From the NCBI GenBank assembly GCA_030052745.1, contig JANBVO010000003.1, positions 1,178,001 to 1,242,000 on the forward strand: 64,000 bases of DNA, given 5' to 3'. The stretch comes from Pleurostoma richardsiae. Its lineage: Eukaryota > Ascomycota > Sordariomycetes > Calosphaeriales > Pleurostomataceae. Position numbers and translations under genes: made by a program. Below the pieces are notes generated by a model. It was given only the letters and a program-made list of their open reading frames with translations, was not told the DNA's origin and ran no database searches. Positions 1-12,500 of the stretch are shown here, in pieces (position 1 is the first letter of the stretch; every line of letters begins with the position of its first letter).

Positions 1-1090
1 GGACAGTTGAAGTGATTATCCCAGCCTGGTGAATATGATCGAAGCGTCTGGGACGCCGGGGTACCTCAGCCGAAACTCAGCCATCCCAAGCCCGTGATCG
101 CGAAGCGAAGGACCAGAGCCATTGAGGTTCGAATTGAGCACCTAATCAGTGGCGTCAGGGTGTCTCCGTGACTGGTCGAGATCAGATTTCAAAAGATGGG
201 GGTTGGGCAGCTTAGTGCTGTCTCACTTGCACGCGCAGTCCTGCCACTTATTAGCGACAACTGTCTCAGTTCGCAACTAACAGCAAGCGACTCAATTGAC
301 GGAATGTGTCAAAAATCGCTGCAGCTGGACATCTCCATCGTACGAATCTCCTCGCAATGGGAGGCTGGGACGATCGTCAGTTATTCTTGATGCATCTTTC
401 CACAGCCCGCTCTGCTTCGTCTCGCTGCGCCCACCGTTGCTCCGCAGGCGCGCATCACATGGAGGAGTGCCCGCCTAGCTCCAGGATCCCAGCGCGGTGT
501 GCCGGGGTAGCCAGGCTTGTGCGTCGTGAGCGGAAGACGGGGATTGGAGCATCCGGTGATGGACAGGGATCAGAGCCAGCTGCACAGGGTCTCCGCTAGG
601 CTGCTTTTGTGAGCAATAAACAGCAACAGGTGGACGCTTTCTCCACCCAATGTAAACAGAGAGGGCGAGATGCTGCCGGACCACGCACACAGGCCGCGGC
701 TCCAAGCTGCAGCGCCTCGTTCTCGTCCACCCAAGTGGCCAGTCGGATCCGTATCCCACACAGCAACGCGCCCGCCGTCGCCTGCAATACTATTTCAAGC
801 CCACCCGGAGCTCTCGCCCTGCAGCTGGCCCCTCCCTCCTCTTCTCTTCCTTCTCTCCAATCCGTCCACTCAGATCCAGACACAAATCGTCTCTGCTCCA
901 TCTTAGACAGGAATTCGAACTGAAAACCAAGAGTTAAAAAGAAGGCGTCGTGTTCCCGAATCGGACGCGTCCTTCTCTCTCTCTTTTCTTTTCGACTTCT
1001 TTCTAGGAAAAGAAGCCAGAGTCATTCTTCTTGTCTTCCTTTCGTGCCAATCGAAAGGTCGAGGAGAAGAGAGACTCTCGCGCCTGAAAG
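1..1090. other. non-coding left edge and hex1 upstream region
   Basis: No convincing gene. The open frames here are short and overlap on both strands. A pyrimidine-rich tract at about 970-1004 ends in a CTAG (1003-1006) and could be the 3' end of a 5'-leader intron of hex1. The first exon of the long hex1 form should lie here, but I could not locate its ATG. Confidence 0.4.
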
Positions 1091-1945
1091 GTCGTCACCC
1101 TGGACTTTGAGGCCCGCGTCCCCGTCCCCTTCAGCATCTTCCCCTCGTCTTACCGCGAGGCCGACTCCGCGACAACCACAACCACCCAGACCCACGAGGA
1201 GGTCGAGTTCAATCTTCCGCCAAAGCAAGCCGCCGGACGGGAAGGTCAATACTCTTCTTACGCCGCCCAAGCCAATCTTCCTCCCCGTGGAGATCGCTAC
1301 AGCGAAGAAGAGGTCCGCATAACTCGCGAAGAGGAGCATTACCGCCGTCCCGGCACCCGTCAAGACCGCTACCGCGAAGACCGCAGGTCAGTTCAGAGAT
1401 TCCTAATCCTCGCCCATTTTCCTGTCCTCGACAGGCATCAATTTCCAGCTCGTCACGTTTACCTGGGCGTGTCCAATTGGATCCATCCCTCATTTCCCCA
1501 AAGCAAAAGCCATACGAAACCCCCATGTTCAAGCGAGGAAGCTCGGACATTCCCCCTTTCCACCTAGCTTTGTTGACTAAGGGACCGGGACAAAAACATT
1601 GAAAGCTCCTGGACTGACAAAACATTTCCTCCTGCCAACAGACCTTACTCGACCTACTCCGATACCCGCGTCGAAGTAGACACCACCCACCGCCCCTACA
1701 GCTCCCAGATCGATAACATCGAGCGTGAGTACCGTTCTCGTGTTCAGCCATCCTACCGCGAGGAGATCCACGTCGGCAGCACCGTCGACCCTCCTAGCCA
1801 CCGCCCCGTCTACGAGGAAACCGTCCGCGTCGACCAATCCACCGTCGACCCGCCCCGTGGCCTTCCTTCCTACCACCAGGACACCCACATAACTGAGGAG
1901 ACCGTCGAGGTTCCCCGGTACAACACCTACCAGCAGAAGTCTAAG
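1091..1945 (+). CDS. upstream coding exons of hex1 (long N-terminal form; start not located)
   Basis: Two stretches read in frame with the HEX1 core. The first runs from about 1091 to 1386, the second from 1642 to 1945 (the second exon continues through the core ATG to 1967). They join across a 255-bp intron, 1387-1641, with donor GTCAGT and acceptor CCAACAG, giving an intact codon at the junction. The predicted peptide is charged and rich in Tyr, Arg, Glu and Thr, with repeated E-E-T/E-E-I patches, and looks disordered. An in-frame stop at 1085-1087 and the lack of any in-frame ATG in the first exon mean that at least one more exon must precede it. Long alternatively spliced N-termini are known for hex1 genes of several ascomycetes; that this segment is translated here is inference from the open frame. 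Confidence 0.6.
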
Positions 1946-2670
1946 ATGGGCTACTACGACGAGGACGGTAAGACGTCTTGAGCCCCAATCCCTCGATGCC
2001 AGTTGCTAATTGACATGTCAGGCCACTACCACTCCTTCCGCCACGGCGTCCACAAGATGGCTGACCGCATTCTGCACCCTGAGGGCCGCGAGAGCGTTGA
2101 GGTCACCGAGATTCGTGAGACCCGTGGTTCTCGCTCATCCGTCTCTTCCTCCTCGGACTCCTATGTTCCCAACACCGTCACCATCCCCTGCCACCACATC
2201 CGCCTCGGCGACATCCTGATGCTTCAGGGCCGGCCTTGCATGGTCATCCGCATCTCCACGTCGGCCGCCACTGGACAGCACCGCTACCTGGGTGTCGACC
2301 TCTTCACTAAGCAGCTGCATGAGGAGTCGTCCTTCGTCTCCAATCCGGCCCCCAGCGTCGTTGTCCAGACCATGCTCGGGCCCGTGCTGAAGCAGTACCG
2401 CGTCCTCGATCTTCAGGACGGTACCGGTATGTGACCAAATATCTGCCCTCGCTACGAACACACTGCTGACTTAGATGTGCCTTAGTCGTCGCCATGACCG
2501 AGACCGGCGATGTGAAGCAGAACCTGCCCGTCATCGACCAGTCCAACCTGTGGAGCCGCCTGCAGAATGCCTTTGAGACCGGCCGCGGCAGTGTCCGCGT
2601 CCTGGTTGTCAACGACCACGGCCGCGAGCTGGCCGTCGACATGAAGGTGATCCACGGCGCTCGCCTGTAA
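1946..2670 (+). CDS. hex1: Woronin body major protein HEX1
   Basis: Structural core of the Woronin body, the peroxisome-derived organelle that plugs septal pores after wounding. Exons 1946-1967, 2022-2426 and 2486-2670 give 203 aa; both introns (54 and 59 bp) have GTAAGA/GTATGT donors and keep frame. The peptide starts MGYYDEDG and carries the eIF5A-like HEX1 fold: IPCHHIRLGDILMLQGRPC, then a stretch around STSAATGQHRYLGVDLFTK, then the C-terminal OB-like half with VAMTETGDVKQNLPV. These match remembered HEX1 sequences almost residue for residue. It ends in Ala-Arg-Leu, a type 1 peroxisomal signal (Neurospora uses Ser-Arg-Leu). The ATG at 1946 is the short-form start; in-frame coding sequence continues upstream, so a longer isoform is likely. 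Identity is near certain; isoform use is not. Confidence 0.96.
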
Positions 2671-3774
2671 ACTCATGGCGATGCCCCCGTGTTGATCTCA
2701 CGTGTCAATTGGTCCTTTGTTGTAGCTCATCTCGGCGTTCTGTACAAGGCAATCAGAGTATCGGCATACACACATCTTCAGAGATTGGATAAAACAACCC
2801 CCGAAAATATGGATTGGATGTCGACGCCTGGGCTTTGGCTTCTCGTCACCCAGGTAGATAGTGTTATTGTAAATGATTGGTAATGGAAGCGGATTTACCT
2901 AAGCTACCTCCTGTGCCCTTTTTACACTTGTGCTTTTGCATATGCGCCCTGATGTGGTCTTCACACTCCTCGCTATGGTTTTGATGTCCCGGCGTCTCAT
3001 TGTCCTTGGCCTGACGTCGGTGTTCGCGTCTGCTAGACAAACATTCCAGTCTTACGGAACGGCCCGCGCCTTGAGACGTTGGGCCTCTGCATTCCCTGAG
3101 GCGAGATGCCAATGTGGAGATGGCTTTCCGGTTCGATCATCCCTTCTCTGGAATGCTGCTAATCACACGTGGTCATTTGAATGCAAGAATGCGAGATAGG
3201 TACCTGTTTGGTGCAATCGTTGCTAAAACGTGCAGAGAACGCAATCATACGGAGCTCGGAAATCGGAGATTGGCTCACCGTCGGATGCGGCCTCCGTCCC
3301 TTCTGCCGTTTATCCTACCCAAATCCGGAGACAAACTCTTGCACACTCGCCCAGCCTTTGCACATTCATGGATAGCAATACGGACGGAGCGTTTCGTAAA
3401 CCTGCTTGGGCCGAGTCGAAGGATGGCCGAACAGGTGCACAAGGCGGCCGATCGACGGTCTTGATTGGCCCGCGATGTTGTGACCGGTCCCGGAATGCTT
3501 ATCACGGGCGCCGATGATAAGCACCCCTCTTCACCTATGCGGCACAGGTTTGCGCAGGTAGGCGGCCACCTTCTCGACTAGGAATCGGCTGGACCTTATA
3601 AGGTGTATGTACGCCTTGCCTGACTGCTCGATCTAGCCTCTCTGCCCGGCTCAAGTATTACGCCCCGCTGCTCTCAAGTCTGTCACCTCACCGAGCGCCA
3701 GACTACTGAATTCCCCGTCAGACCACCGCAGCCTGGCCTGCACTACGGATATCGGCGACGGTATTCCCGCTGTC
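2671..3774. other. intergenic: hex1 3' region and peptidase promoter
   Basis: No gene supported. Open frames are short and conflict with one another. The right end is the promoter and leader region of the bleomycin-hydrolase-type gene. Confidence 0.5.
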
Positions 3775-3782
3775 TATATAAG
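3775..3782 (+). promoter_or_regulatory. TATA-like box abutting the start codon
   Basis: TATATAAG lies directly against the ATG at 3783. A functional TATA box would place transcription start some 30 bp or more downstream, inside the coding sequence, so it either does not act as a TATA box or drives a shorter transcript starting from Met26 (3858). Confidence 0.35.
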
Positions 3783-5405
3783 ATGGGCTCTCAGCAGTCC
3801 AAGGCCTCGCCTGAGGCAGTAGCCCATGAGAAGGCAGTGATCGAGCGTCTTAGAGCAATGCAGTTGGATCAGAAAGCTCCCACTGACGAAGGCTACGTCT
3901 ACGTTGATTCGGATAACCAAGCCGCGAACGAGAAGGCCATGGGGTCGCTGAAGATCCAGAGAGACGCTGGCGACATCGCCGTCTCCCAGATGCAGCAATG
4001 GCAGGATGCTCTTCTGGAAGACCCAAAGAACAGGTAATGCCGACATGGAGGGCTCCTTACATCTTTCTTCTAGGAGTTACTCTACTAACACCTCGAAACC
4101 AGGCTGGCCCTGTCTGCGCTAAGCGCCGCCGACCCTAAGGTCGTCCTCACCTCCCGCGCTGCCAAGATCGCCGACCAGCACGTCTTCAACGTCAAGGTCC
4201 CCTTCGAGGGCGGTCCCATCACGAACCAGCGCAGCAGCGGCCGCTGCTGGCTCTTCGCGTCGACCAACGTGTTCCGCGTGGCCCTCATGCAGAAGTACAA
4301 CCTCGAGGCCTTTGAGCTCTCGCAGTCCTGGCTCTTCTTCTGGGACAAGCTCGAGAAGTCCAACTACTTCCTCGAGCAGATCATCGACACGGCCGACCTG
4401 GACCTCGACTCGCGCCTCGTGCAGACCCTCGTGCAGGCGCCGCTGTCCGACGGCGGCCAGTGGGACATGGTGTACAACCTGGTCGACAAGTACGGCCTCG
4501 TGCCGCAGGCGCTATACCCCGACAGCTATAACGCCATGAACAGCAAGGTGATCAACGCCATCGTCTTCACCAAGCTGCGCGAGGACGCGCTCGTCCTCCG
4601 CTCGATGCTCCGGGAATCGTCCGCCACGGCGTCCAGCGTGTCCGCCGCCAAGGCCAAGATGATGAAGGAGATCCACGCCATCCTCACGCTGACGCTCGGC
4701 CCGCCGCCGGCGCCGACGGAGGAGTTCACCTGGGGCTTCGTGGATAAGGCCGAGAAGGCGCGCGAGGTGAAGACGACGCCGCTCGCGTTCGCCAGGGACA
4801 TCTACTCGTCGGAGGCGCCGCGCGTGACCAGCTCCTCGATCGCGAGCATGGTGTCGCTCGTGCACGACCCGCGCAACCACCCGCTGTCGCTGCTCACGGT
4901 CGACCGGCTGGGCAACGTCGTCGGCGGGCGGGGCATCACCTACATCAACGTGGAGATGGCGGCGCTCAAGGACGCGTGCGTGGCGATGCTCAAGGCCGGG
5001 CAGCCCGTCTTCTTCGGGTCGGACGTGGGCAAGTTCAGCGGGCGCGAGGACGGCATCATGGACCTCGAGCTCATCGACTACGAGCTGGGGTTCAACGTGT
5101 CGATGCTGGGCATGGACAAGGCTGCCCGCCTGCGGACCGGCGAGTCGGCCATGACGCACGCCATGGTGCTGACGGCGGTGCACGTCGACGAGAAGACGGG
5201 GCGGGCGGTGCGCTGGCGCGTGCAGAACAGCTGGGGCGAGGCGGTGGGGAACAAGGGCTGGTTCGTCATGAGCGACAGGTGGATGGACGAGTTCGTGTAC
5301 CAGGCTGTCGTGGACCCCAAGCTCCTGAGCAAGGAGGTCCGGGACGTGCTGAAGAAGGAGCCGATTGTCTTGCCCCTCTGGGACCCGATGGGCGCGCTGG
5401 CCTAG
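3783..5405 (+). CDS. bleomycin hydrolase-type cysteine aminopeptidase (peptidase C1B)
   Basis: Papain-fold aminopeptidase of the BLH1/GAL6/Lap3 family, which forms a hexameric barrel and trims peptides and homocysteine thiolactone. Two exons, 3783-4033 and 4103-5405, joined across a 69-bp intron (GTAATG donor, CCAG acceptor), give 517 aa. The catalytic triad is visible: Cys132 in SSGRCWLFA, His436 in MTHAMVLT and Asn459 in VQNSWG; SQSWLFFWDKLEKSNYF is also typical of the family. The C-terminus ends MGALA, and BLH enzymes use their terminal residues as a ruler in the active site. The N-terminus MGSQQSK fits the N-myristoylation pattern (Gly2, Ser6), suggesting a membrane-anchored form; an internal Met26 could give a soluble one. 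Known for the family: DNA-binding in yeast Gal6. Isoforms here are inference. Confidence 0.95.
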
Positions 5406-8400
5406 GCGAGCTCCAGGATCAGAGTGTTATCCGACAGATGCGAGTGTTATGCTACAGATACTACCTTTTCTTCCACGAAGCAAGGAAACTTGTCCGTGCA
5501 ATGTGACTTGTTCTGTGAAGCCAGAATGCCCAAGCTTGGAGATATGCCGGATGATTCACCGAGCCGCTAAGGTCCTTGGAAGTCCTGAAGTATATAGCGC
5601 AAACAAGATGTTCTGAACTCCACATCGGTCAGCGTACACAGCATCATGGCCAATATGACATTCTCTGATATGGGTGACATGTCGCAAACCTGACGGCAGT
5701 CCTTCGGGACGGCCTATCCAGAGGAAAATCCAGCGCGGCACGACAGGCACTACCGTCCTGCGGGCCAAGCCCGGATCCAGTAAGCCGTCCCGCAACCGTA
5801 TCCAGGTCTCCCTCCGGAAACCAAAAAGAACCGGGTCCGGAGCCTAGGCGCCGCGGTTATTCGCCCGGAGAGGGCAACGGGGCGCCGGCACTACTGCGAG
5901 ACCCGCGTCTGCCGTAGCACCCCGGAGGGGAAATGCGACGTTGATGCATGCCGCTGGCCGGGACCGGAAAAAGAAGGCAGGGCGGAGCTGCACTGTGCCT
6001 GGCCTGGATGACTTCTCGGCCTCCCAGTCCGGCAGGGCGAAGGACACGGCGGCCTCCGCTTGCCTTCTCGGGTGTGCGGAATCGTACGAGGGAGAGGTGG
6101 GGGGTGAAGGCGTTCCTGGACGTGCAGCCTGGTGCGACGGGATCCGAAGGATCGTGGCCGGGGCACGTATCCGGGCCGGGGGCCGCGACGTGGCATCTGC
6201 CGTGTCCCCGGCGGCACGGTGTCACGCATGGAGGGTGGGTTTGGCAGCGTCTCTTTGTGCGAGTACGATGTGGTTACAGGCGAGCGTGCCAAAGTCGTAG
6301 CTGGGCGGTTTAGCGCTCGTGCGGAGGAGTTGCCACTGCCAACAAGCCAGATCGGCGTCGTACGCGATCTCACTGTCACGGTTCCGCTACATGTTCTGAG
6401 ACGACCGTTGGTGACGGAGGCTCCTCCTGGGATCATCCCCCCCTTACTACAACCAAAGGGGGGGCACGTGTGGGCGATCTTCCGGGGGTTACAGTCTATC
6501 TTAAGCCTCATTTTTGTCTTCAACTTGATCATGTAATTGCCGAAATGTTGGTGAAAGAGGCGACGTGTCTCTTTCGCCACCGCTGAGTTCTGTCTGTAAG
6601 GACATGAAGGAACAGATCGCTTTCAGGGGCGGTATGCAGAGTTGTAGAGCACAGCAGAGTGAGACAGGTAAAGGCAAGATATCACAGACAACTCTGTCTC
6701 TGTGGCGCAGATACAGCTTGCTACGTACTAGAGAGATGTGAGCTGTAACTTCGCCCGCCGGCTTCCGTATGGCCGGCGTGGTATTTGCCCTCGATTTCGC
6801 GATATACCTCATCCTGCCCCTCTGGATTCGCGGGCATGAAGGTGTCCTGCCTTGGCCAGCAGACAGAATGCGGAGACGGTGAAGCTCAACACTCAGGCGC
6901 ATCTGCGTCGTTGGGCATCGAATGAGATGAAGAGGCTTATCTCAATATGGAGTAGGACCCCAGAATCGTTCGATGTCGTTCCAAGGCGTGGGTGTACACC
7001 AGAAAGGATGCGATCTTCGTCATTGGTATCTTTCGCCCCGGCCATCCACGGCCCATCCCGGATGTACAGTACAAAGAGCACACCACAGCGAGAATGGAAT
7101 CCTTCGGTCCGTCTCGTCCTCTAAGCCTGTCTCAGGACGCGCCAGATAGTCTGTCGGTACTCGTCGAGAGAAGACACCGCTCATCGCCTCAGAGACGGTG
7201 AGGAAGGCAAGGAGATGAAGGCATAACAGAAGTTGCAAAGGACGAACGGAATTGGCTGCTCTTCTGAGCTTATTGTTGCCGAGCACCCTTGTACCCTGTC
7301 TCTCGTTGGCCTGCCTTTCGTCGCTGTTGACGATATTGCGTTGGGCTGAGGGTGTGGCAGCCCAATACCAGGAGCGGAAAGGCACAGCCTCGGACACTGC
7401 CGAGGAACCCACCTTTGGCAAGCCGAGTACTGGTCCCGAGACATGTACTGTACATAGCTTCAGAGAAAGAAGGTGTTGATCGACATTTGTGCGAGGTTGC
7501 ACCTGACGGGTCGCTGCAGCGGATCCGGGATGTAGGGCAACTTGACGGGATGCGTTGACAGCCTCTTGAAATGTCGACTTATATCCAGTCTCTGTCCTTG
7601 AAGCGGGATAAATCGTCGGAGTCAGTCTTCCAGCGACTATAAAAGGACACAGAGTATGTGTTTGAACAAGAAATTTCTCTCCGTGTTACCGTCAGGAGTG
7701 TCACCTACTCGTATGAATTAGCAAAGAGAGTGGCATATCTGATGACGACGAGGACGACGAACCACTGTACGACCCTCAACTCGTACCCAACAAACGGCAA
7801 CCTGAGCGACGGTTGCCCCCGAACTCGTACTCCATTGCTCCAGCACTCGACAGAGCTTTGTGCGGGTTTGACCCCGCCGAGCATCCAAGCATCTCGCAGG
7901 ACCACAAACAGGGTTGTTGCGTTTGCGTGTCGTCGACCGAGGCGAGAGGTCCCACCGGGGGACTCGACCATCCCGGCGCTAACAGCCGACACGACGGAGA
8001 GCGGGAGACTAGGCCGACAGGGAGAACAAAGAGACAAAGAGATTCTTGTTATTGTTCTCGGGGGAGCTTGTTTTCCTGACAGACGGTATCCGCACTGGCG
8101 GGTACTTCCTGGCCCGTCAATAAGCGTGTAAGGTGAGGTACCCACGGTGAGGAAAGGTACCTCGGGAGCAACCGTACAGTATTATTGTTTTGTTCTTAAT
8201 TTGGCGGGCGACCCAAAGGCCAAGGGAGGACGTCATCGCAAGACGTCAGAAGGGTCCCTGCGTTCGGCCTCTTCCCAACACCAAGCGCCCGCAAAGCCGG
8301 GCAACGGCACCCCCACCCAACCAAGCAGTTTGCAGCAGCGCGCGCTCCCTTCCTGCATGAAGAATCAAGAGACGGCTCCTGGTCCTGCAGTAAAGCAGCA

Positions 8401-9518
8401 TCTCATCTCACCACGCTCGATACACTACTTTCCTTGTCCTGTTTGCGCTACCGGCACTCTGCAGAGCCTCAGCAGCACCCTGGCGTCGCCTCTCCCGCTT
8501 TTCTCGAGTCCGGCATTTACTGTGTATGCGCCTGTGCTTGTGTGCGTCAGATCGTCATCGCTCTCGACTCTTCGCCATCATCATCTCATAAGAACGACCA
8601 GCTGACTCGACGGGATTGTCCCGGGTCGGCCAACCTTCCCGCTTACTGCCGGTCTCATCCGTCGCGACACCGTCGGCTTTTACGAGCCCGAGGAAGGGTC
8701 TCCTTACTCCTGCACTACTGCCGGCGCTTTCTTTGCCTTCCTTGCCTTCTTCTTGGCCTTTTCTGTGGGGTCTCCCAGTCCCACCGTTGTACGCCTGATC
8801 CGCGAATTGGGCACCGCGGTTGATATTGCTTCAGGCAGATACGCCACATTCCTGAAGCTTCCCTATACCATTACTGGTCGGGCTGCTGCATGCCACAGAG
8901 TTTTCGAACGACTCCTACATAAACGCTGACCCATACCGCTGCTCCAAATACCCGGCTGTAGGTGGGCTCAGCCTTCTTCTCACCTGGGTTACCGTGGCCG
9001 ATTCATTGGACTGCTTCGGTGCTCCGTGCTGTTCTACTACCAAGTTATACCCCTCCTGCTTCAACTCCTTATCGCATCCGGAGGCCTGCAGACCACGGCC
9101 ATCCAACATCGTTTCCTCCTTGCCTCCTATACGCACACTGACGAGCTGTCATTGGCCGCACAGGTATGCGCCCTCATCCTCGCTGCAGGACCCAGCGAGT
9201 CCTAGAGCTGACCTGATCGCACCCGCAGAGATTAGCAACGGCAAAGCTGACAGCCCACATCGGAACCCCGCCATAGTCACAAATCCCACCTCCTCCCTTG
9301 TCCTCGCCCTCCACAGGCTCGACTGGTCCCTCGACCCCTCACAATCCATACCTCACGTGGGAGCAACTCCTTTGTTGCTCACCTCATCCCCTCATTATCG
9401 TCAGCGACGTCCGTTCTACACCGTCCTGGCCGCCACCGCACGAGCCGAGCCATATAGGCGTCACCATTTCAGAAAAAAGCGAGGCTCGAGGCTCTCGGTC
9501 TCGCACGCCATCGCTAGC
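5406..9518. other. 4.1-kb intergenic region
   Basis: No gene I can support on either strand. The longest open frame (5891-6580, minus) is Arg/Pro-rich and looks like a GC-driven shadow. From about 8300 to 8770 the plus strand is pyrimidine-rich, as in long fungal 5' leaders. The frame of the downstream DUF8035 gene is open without an ATG back to about 8994, so part of this may be its leader or contain leader introns. Confidence 0.45.
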
Positions 9519-12500
9519 ATGGACCCAAGATATCATTATCCCTCCGGGCGGCGGTCTCCTGTGCTGAACCCCGCTCGGGCAACAATGCCCGCTCTGGGCT
9601 ACGGCTCCACGTACAGCGGCGACGTCCATGTTGTCCCTACATCCCGTCACGAAAGCGCTGTCCCGCGACACCACCACCATATCTCCGACTATCGCACCAG
9701 CTCGATCCCGACAACCACCACCACCTACGCTATCAGGAAAGACCCTCTGCCACGCAGTTCTAGTGTGAGGGACTCGAGTCGCGCCAGACGGTCGTCAACT
9801 CTCGATTCCACGCAAAAGCGGCCTATCATCGTCACCACTAGCCAGTCGAACCATCCTCACGTTACCGCTACTACCGCCACTCATCCGACCAGTGCCAGAC
9901 CCGAGAGCCCAATCCGAGACCCCTATCGCTCGAGCGACGAGTATTACACCCAGCCTGCCTCGTCGATACGTTCGAGAAGCCATAACCGCAACTCATATCA
10001 CGGAGGATCCTACAGCGCAGCTCTCGACAACGATGAGTTCCTTCGTCTGAGACAGCGTACTGGTGATGACCGGCTTCTGGCTCCAAGGGCGGATGCTCGT
10101 TATGCTCCACGGCCAGCGCCCGTTTACACCAATATTCCTAGACATGCCGCTGCCACAAGCGATTATGGCACCGACGGTTTTGAATATACCAAGCCAAGCG
10201 ACTTAGCTCGTTACGATCTCGAGAATGAAAACAGGAGCTCTCACAGGCGTCGTCGCGAGAGCTTCGATCGCAACTATTATCGGCCTTCCGTTAGTGTCAG
10301 TACCGATCTAGGTCGAAGCTATGATGGACGTCCTCGTGGCCCTCCGCCTACCACCTGGGGTCTCGACCGGATCAACAGGAGACAGAATGATGATCCAGCA
10401 GCGGGTATCTATGATCGCCCGCAGGTCCGCATACCTGTCCCGCCAGCAGTGCCTCTCGCACCTCCGCCTACGGATGCATCCCGTCGTGCTGGCCATCTCG
10501 ACGTCCCCCCGAGCCCCACTGAAAGACGAGGAACGTCTCGGACCCGCCCCGTGTCGCTCTACCAAGAGGCCCCCAGCCGTCATCACGATGACTATTATCG
10601 CGCACGTGAAGATGAACTTGTTCAAAAAGAGATCCTAGATCGGGACCGTGAACGAGACTACTTCCATGATGACGCCGTCACAGCTCGTGGGTTTGGGCTT
10701 CGCACCGATGCCGATAAGCCTGGTGAGCATCGTCGCGAACTGGAGTATCGCGATCGCGACCGGGAGCGGGACCGCGAACGGGATCGTGACGAGCGAGCCC
10801 CTGCCCGAGAACGTCGAGAGGAACCCCGTCGGGAGGAGCTTCGTCGTGAGGAGCCCCGTCGCGAGGAACCCCGGCGAGAACGACGGGAAACTGAAGACCG
10901 CGAGCCGAAACGTAGGTCTGATGATGACGTCCTATATCCCCGGGATGATCGCAGGGACGTCGACAGAGATCGAAGACTGAGCCGGGACGCCGTCCGAAAG
11001 GATGAGGACCTTCGAGAACGGAAGGGCAGCAAAGATGATTATGATCGCGATGACGATGGGCGCGAAAAGAGTAAGCTCCGCGACAAGGTTGCGACCGGGC
11101 TTGGCCTAGCAGCCACTGCCATAGGCATCACTCCCTCCAAGGACAAAGATGTCAAGGTCGAGAAAGATGAAAAGGGGTCACCAAGACGGCGTAAAGACGC
11201 TGAGGAAGACCGGCGACGAAACCCGGAGGATGATGATTCTGGGGCTCGTGCAGCTGAGAGATATGCGCCGAGCCGGAGAGATCCTGACGATAGGAAAGTG
11301 CCCTTGCGCGATGACGCCGATATTGCAGGACCTAGTGAGCGAAGACAGGACCGCCCGCCTGTGGACGACTCTGAGAGGAAAGAGCGGAATAGACGAGATG
11401 CTGAGGCCAGACTCAACGGAGAACCGTCTGAGCCTGCACGAGAAGCCAGCTCTTCTTCTGATGAGGGTAAAGACGCTTCTCGCTCACGCCGTCGGCGTCA
11501 TTCCTCTGCTTTCAGGCCTGGCGACACTGCTGGCCTCATGGAAATCAAGGCAAAACTCAAAGCCATGGATGAGGCCGAGAAAGACAAAGATAGATTGGCT
11601 ATCAAGGAGCCGTCGCCCGACCGCCGTGCTCCGTCTTCATCTAAGCGTGAGTCTCTGGCAGAGTCGACGACTTCCTCAAAGGATGAGCCACGGGGCCGTG
11701 AGCTCGTCGTAACATCTGCCGAAGACAAGGATAAGCAGGTTCGCGTCGTGTCGCCTCCACGCGATAAGGACGATAAGAAGCCCATCAAGAGCATCCTGAA
11801 GCCTCCGAGTGCCAAGTTCCCAGAAGAGCCGAATCCCATCCGCGAGGGCGTCGCCCCTCACAAAGACGACAAAACCAAGGCGGACGTCCCATCAGGTGCT
11901 AGATGGACGAAGATCAGCCGGAAGCTTGTGAATCCGGAGGCCCTGACGATCGGCAAGGAGCGCTTTGAGGTCCGCGACGACTTCGTCATTGTCCTCCGTG
12001 TGCTCAGCAGGGAGGAGATTCAGGCCTATACGGCAGCTACTGCACAACTTAGAGGTGGGTTGCGCTCTTTCCGCTTTCCTCTCAGTTATCCTTCCGTACT
12101 CCCATCTCCAGCGTGACCTACGTCCTCGTCCCTCCGTGCCCGTGCTTTCTCTCGTTTCCGCTTTTCCCTCTCCTTGTGTCCTTCCTCCTTCTCTTTGCTC
12201 TGTTGTCCGTCTCATTCTCTCGTTGGTTTCATTGCAGTCTGTAACTGGGAAGAGGAAATGGCTGACAACCCGAACAGAGATGAGACGGAAGGAATACGAA
12301 AAGGAACTCGAGCGGGAACGAGAGTACTCCCGTGATGATGAGGATGATCGGCGGAGGGCTCACAGGTCGCACCGCAGAGATCCCCGCGATGAGGATGAGG
12401 ATGAGAAGAGATACCGCGAGCGGGAGCGCGAACGCGAACGCGAACGCGAGCGAGAAAAGGAGAGGGAGAGGGAAAGAGAGCGAGACCCCGCTCGGAAGGA

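Noticed and set aside
5891-6580. 229-codon open frame on the minus strand
   Set aside because: Arg/Pro-rich composition typical of random GC-rich DNA, conflicting frames on the other strand and no motif.
12237-12237. Acceptor at 12237 as the main splice site of the DUF8035 gene
   Set aside because: It throws the reading frame into a short tail, while 12277 continues the charged coiled-coil frame; kept as an alternative only.
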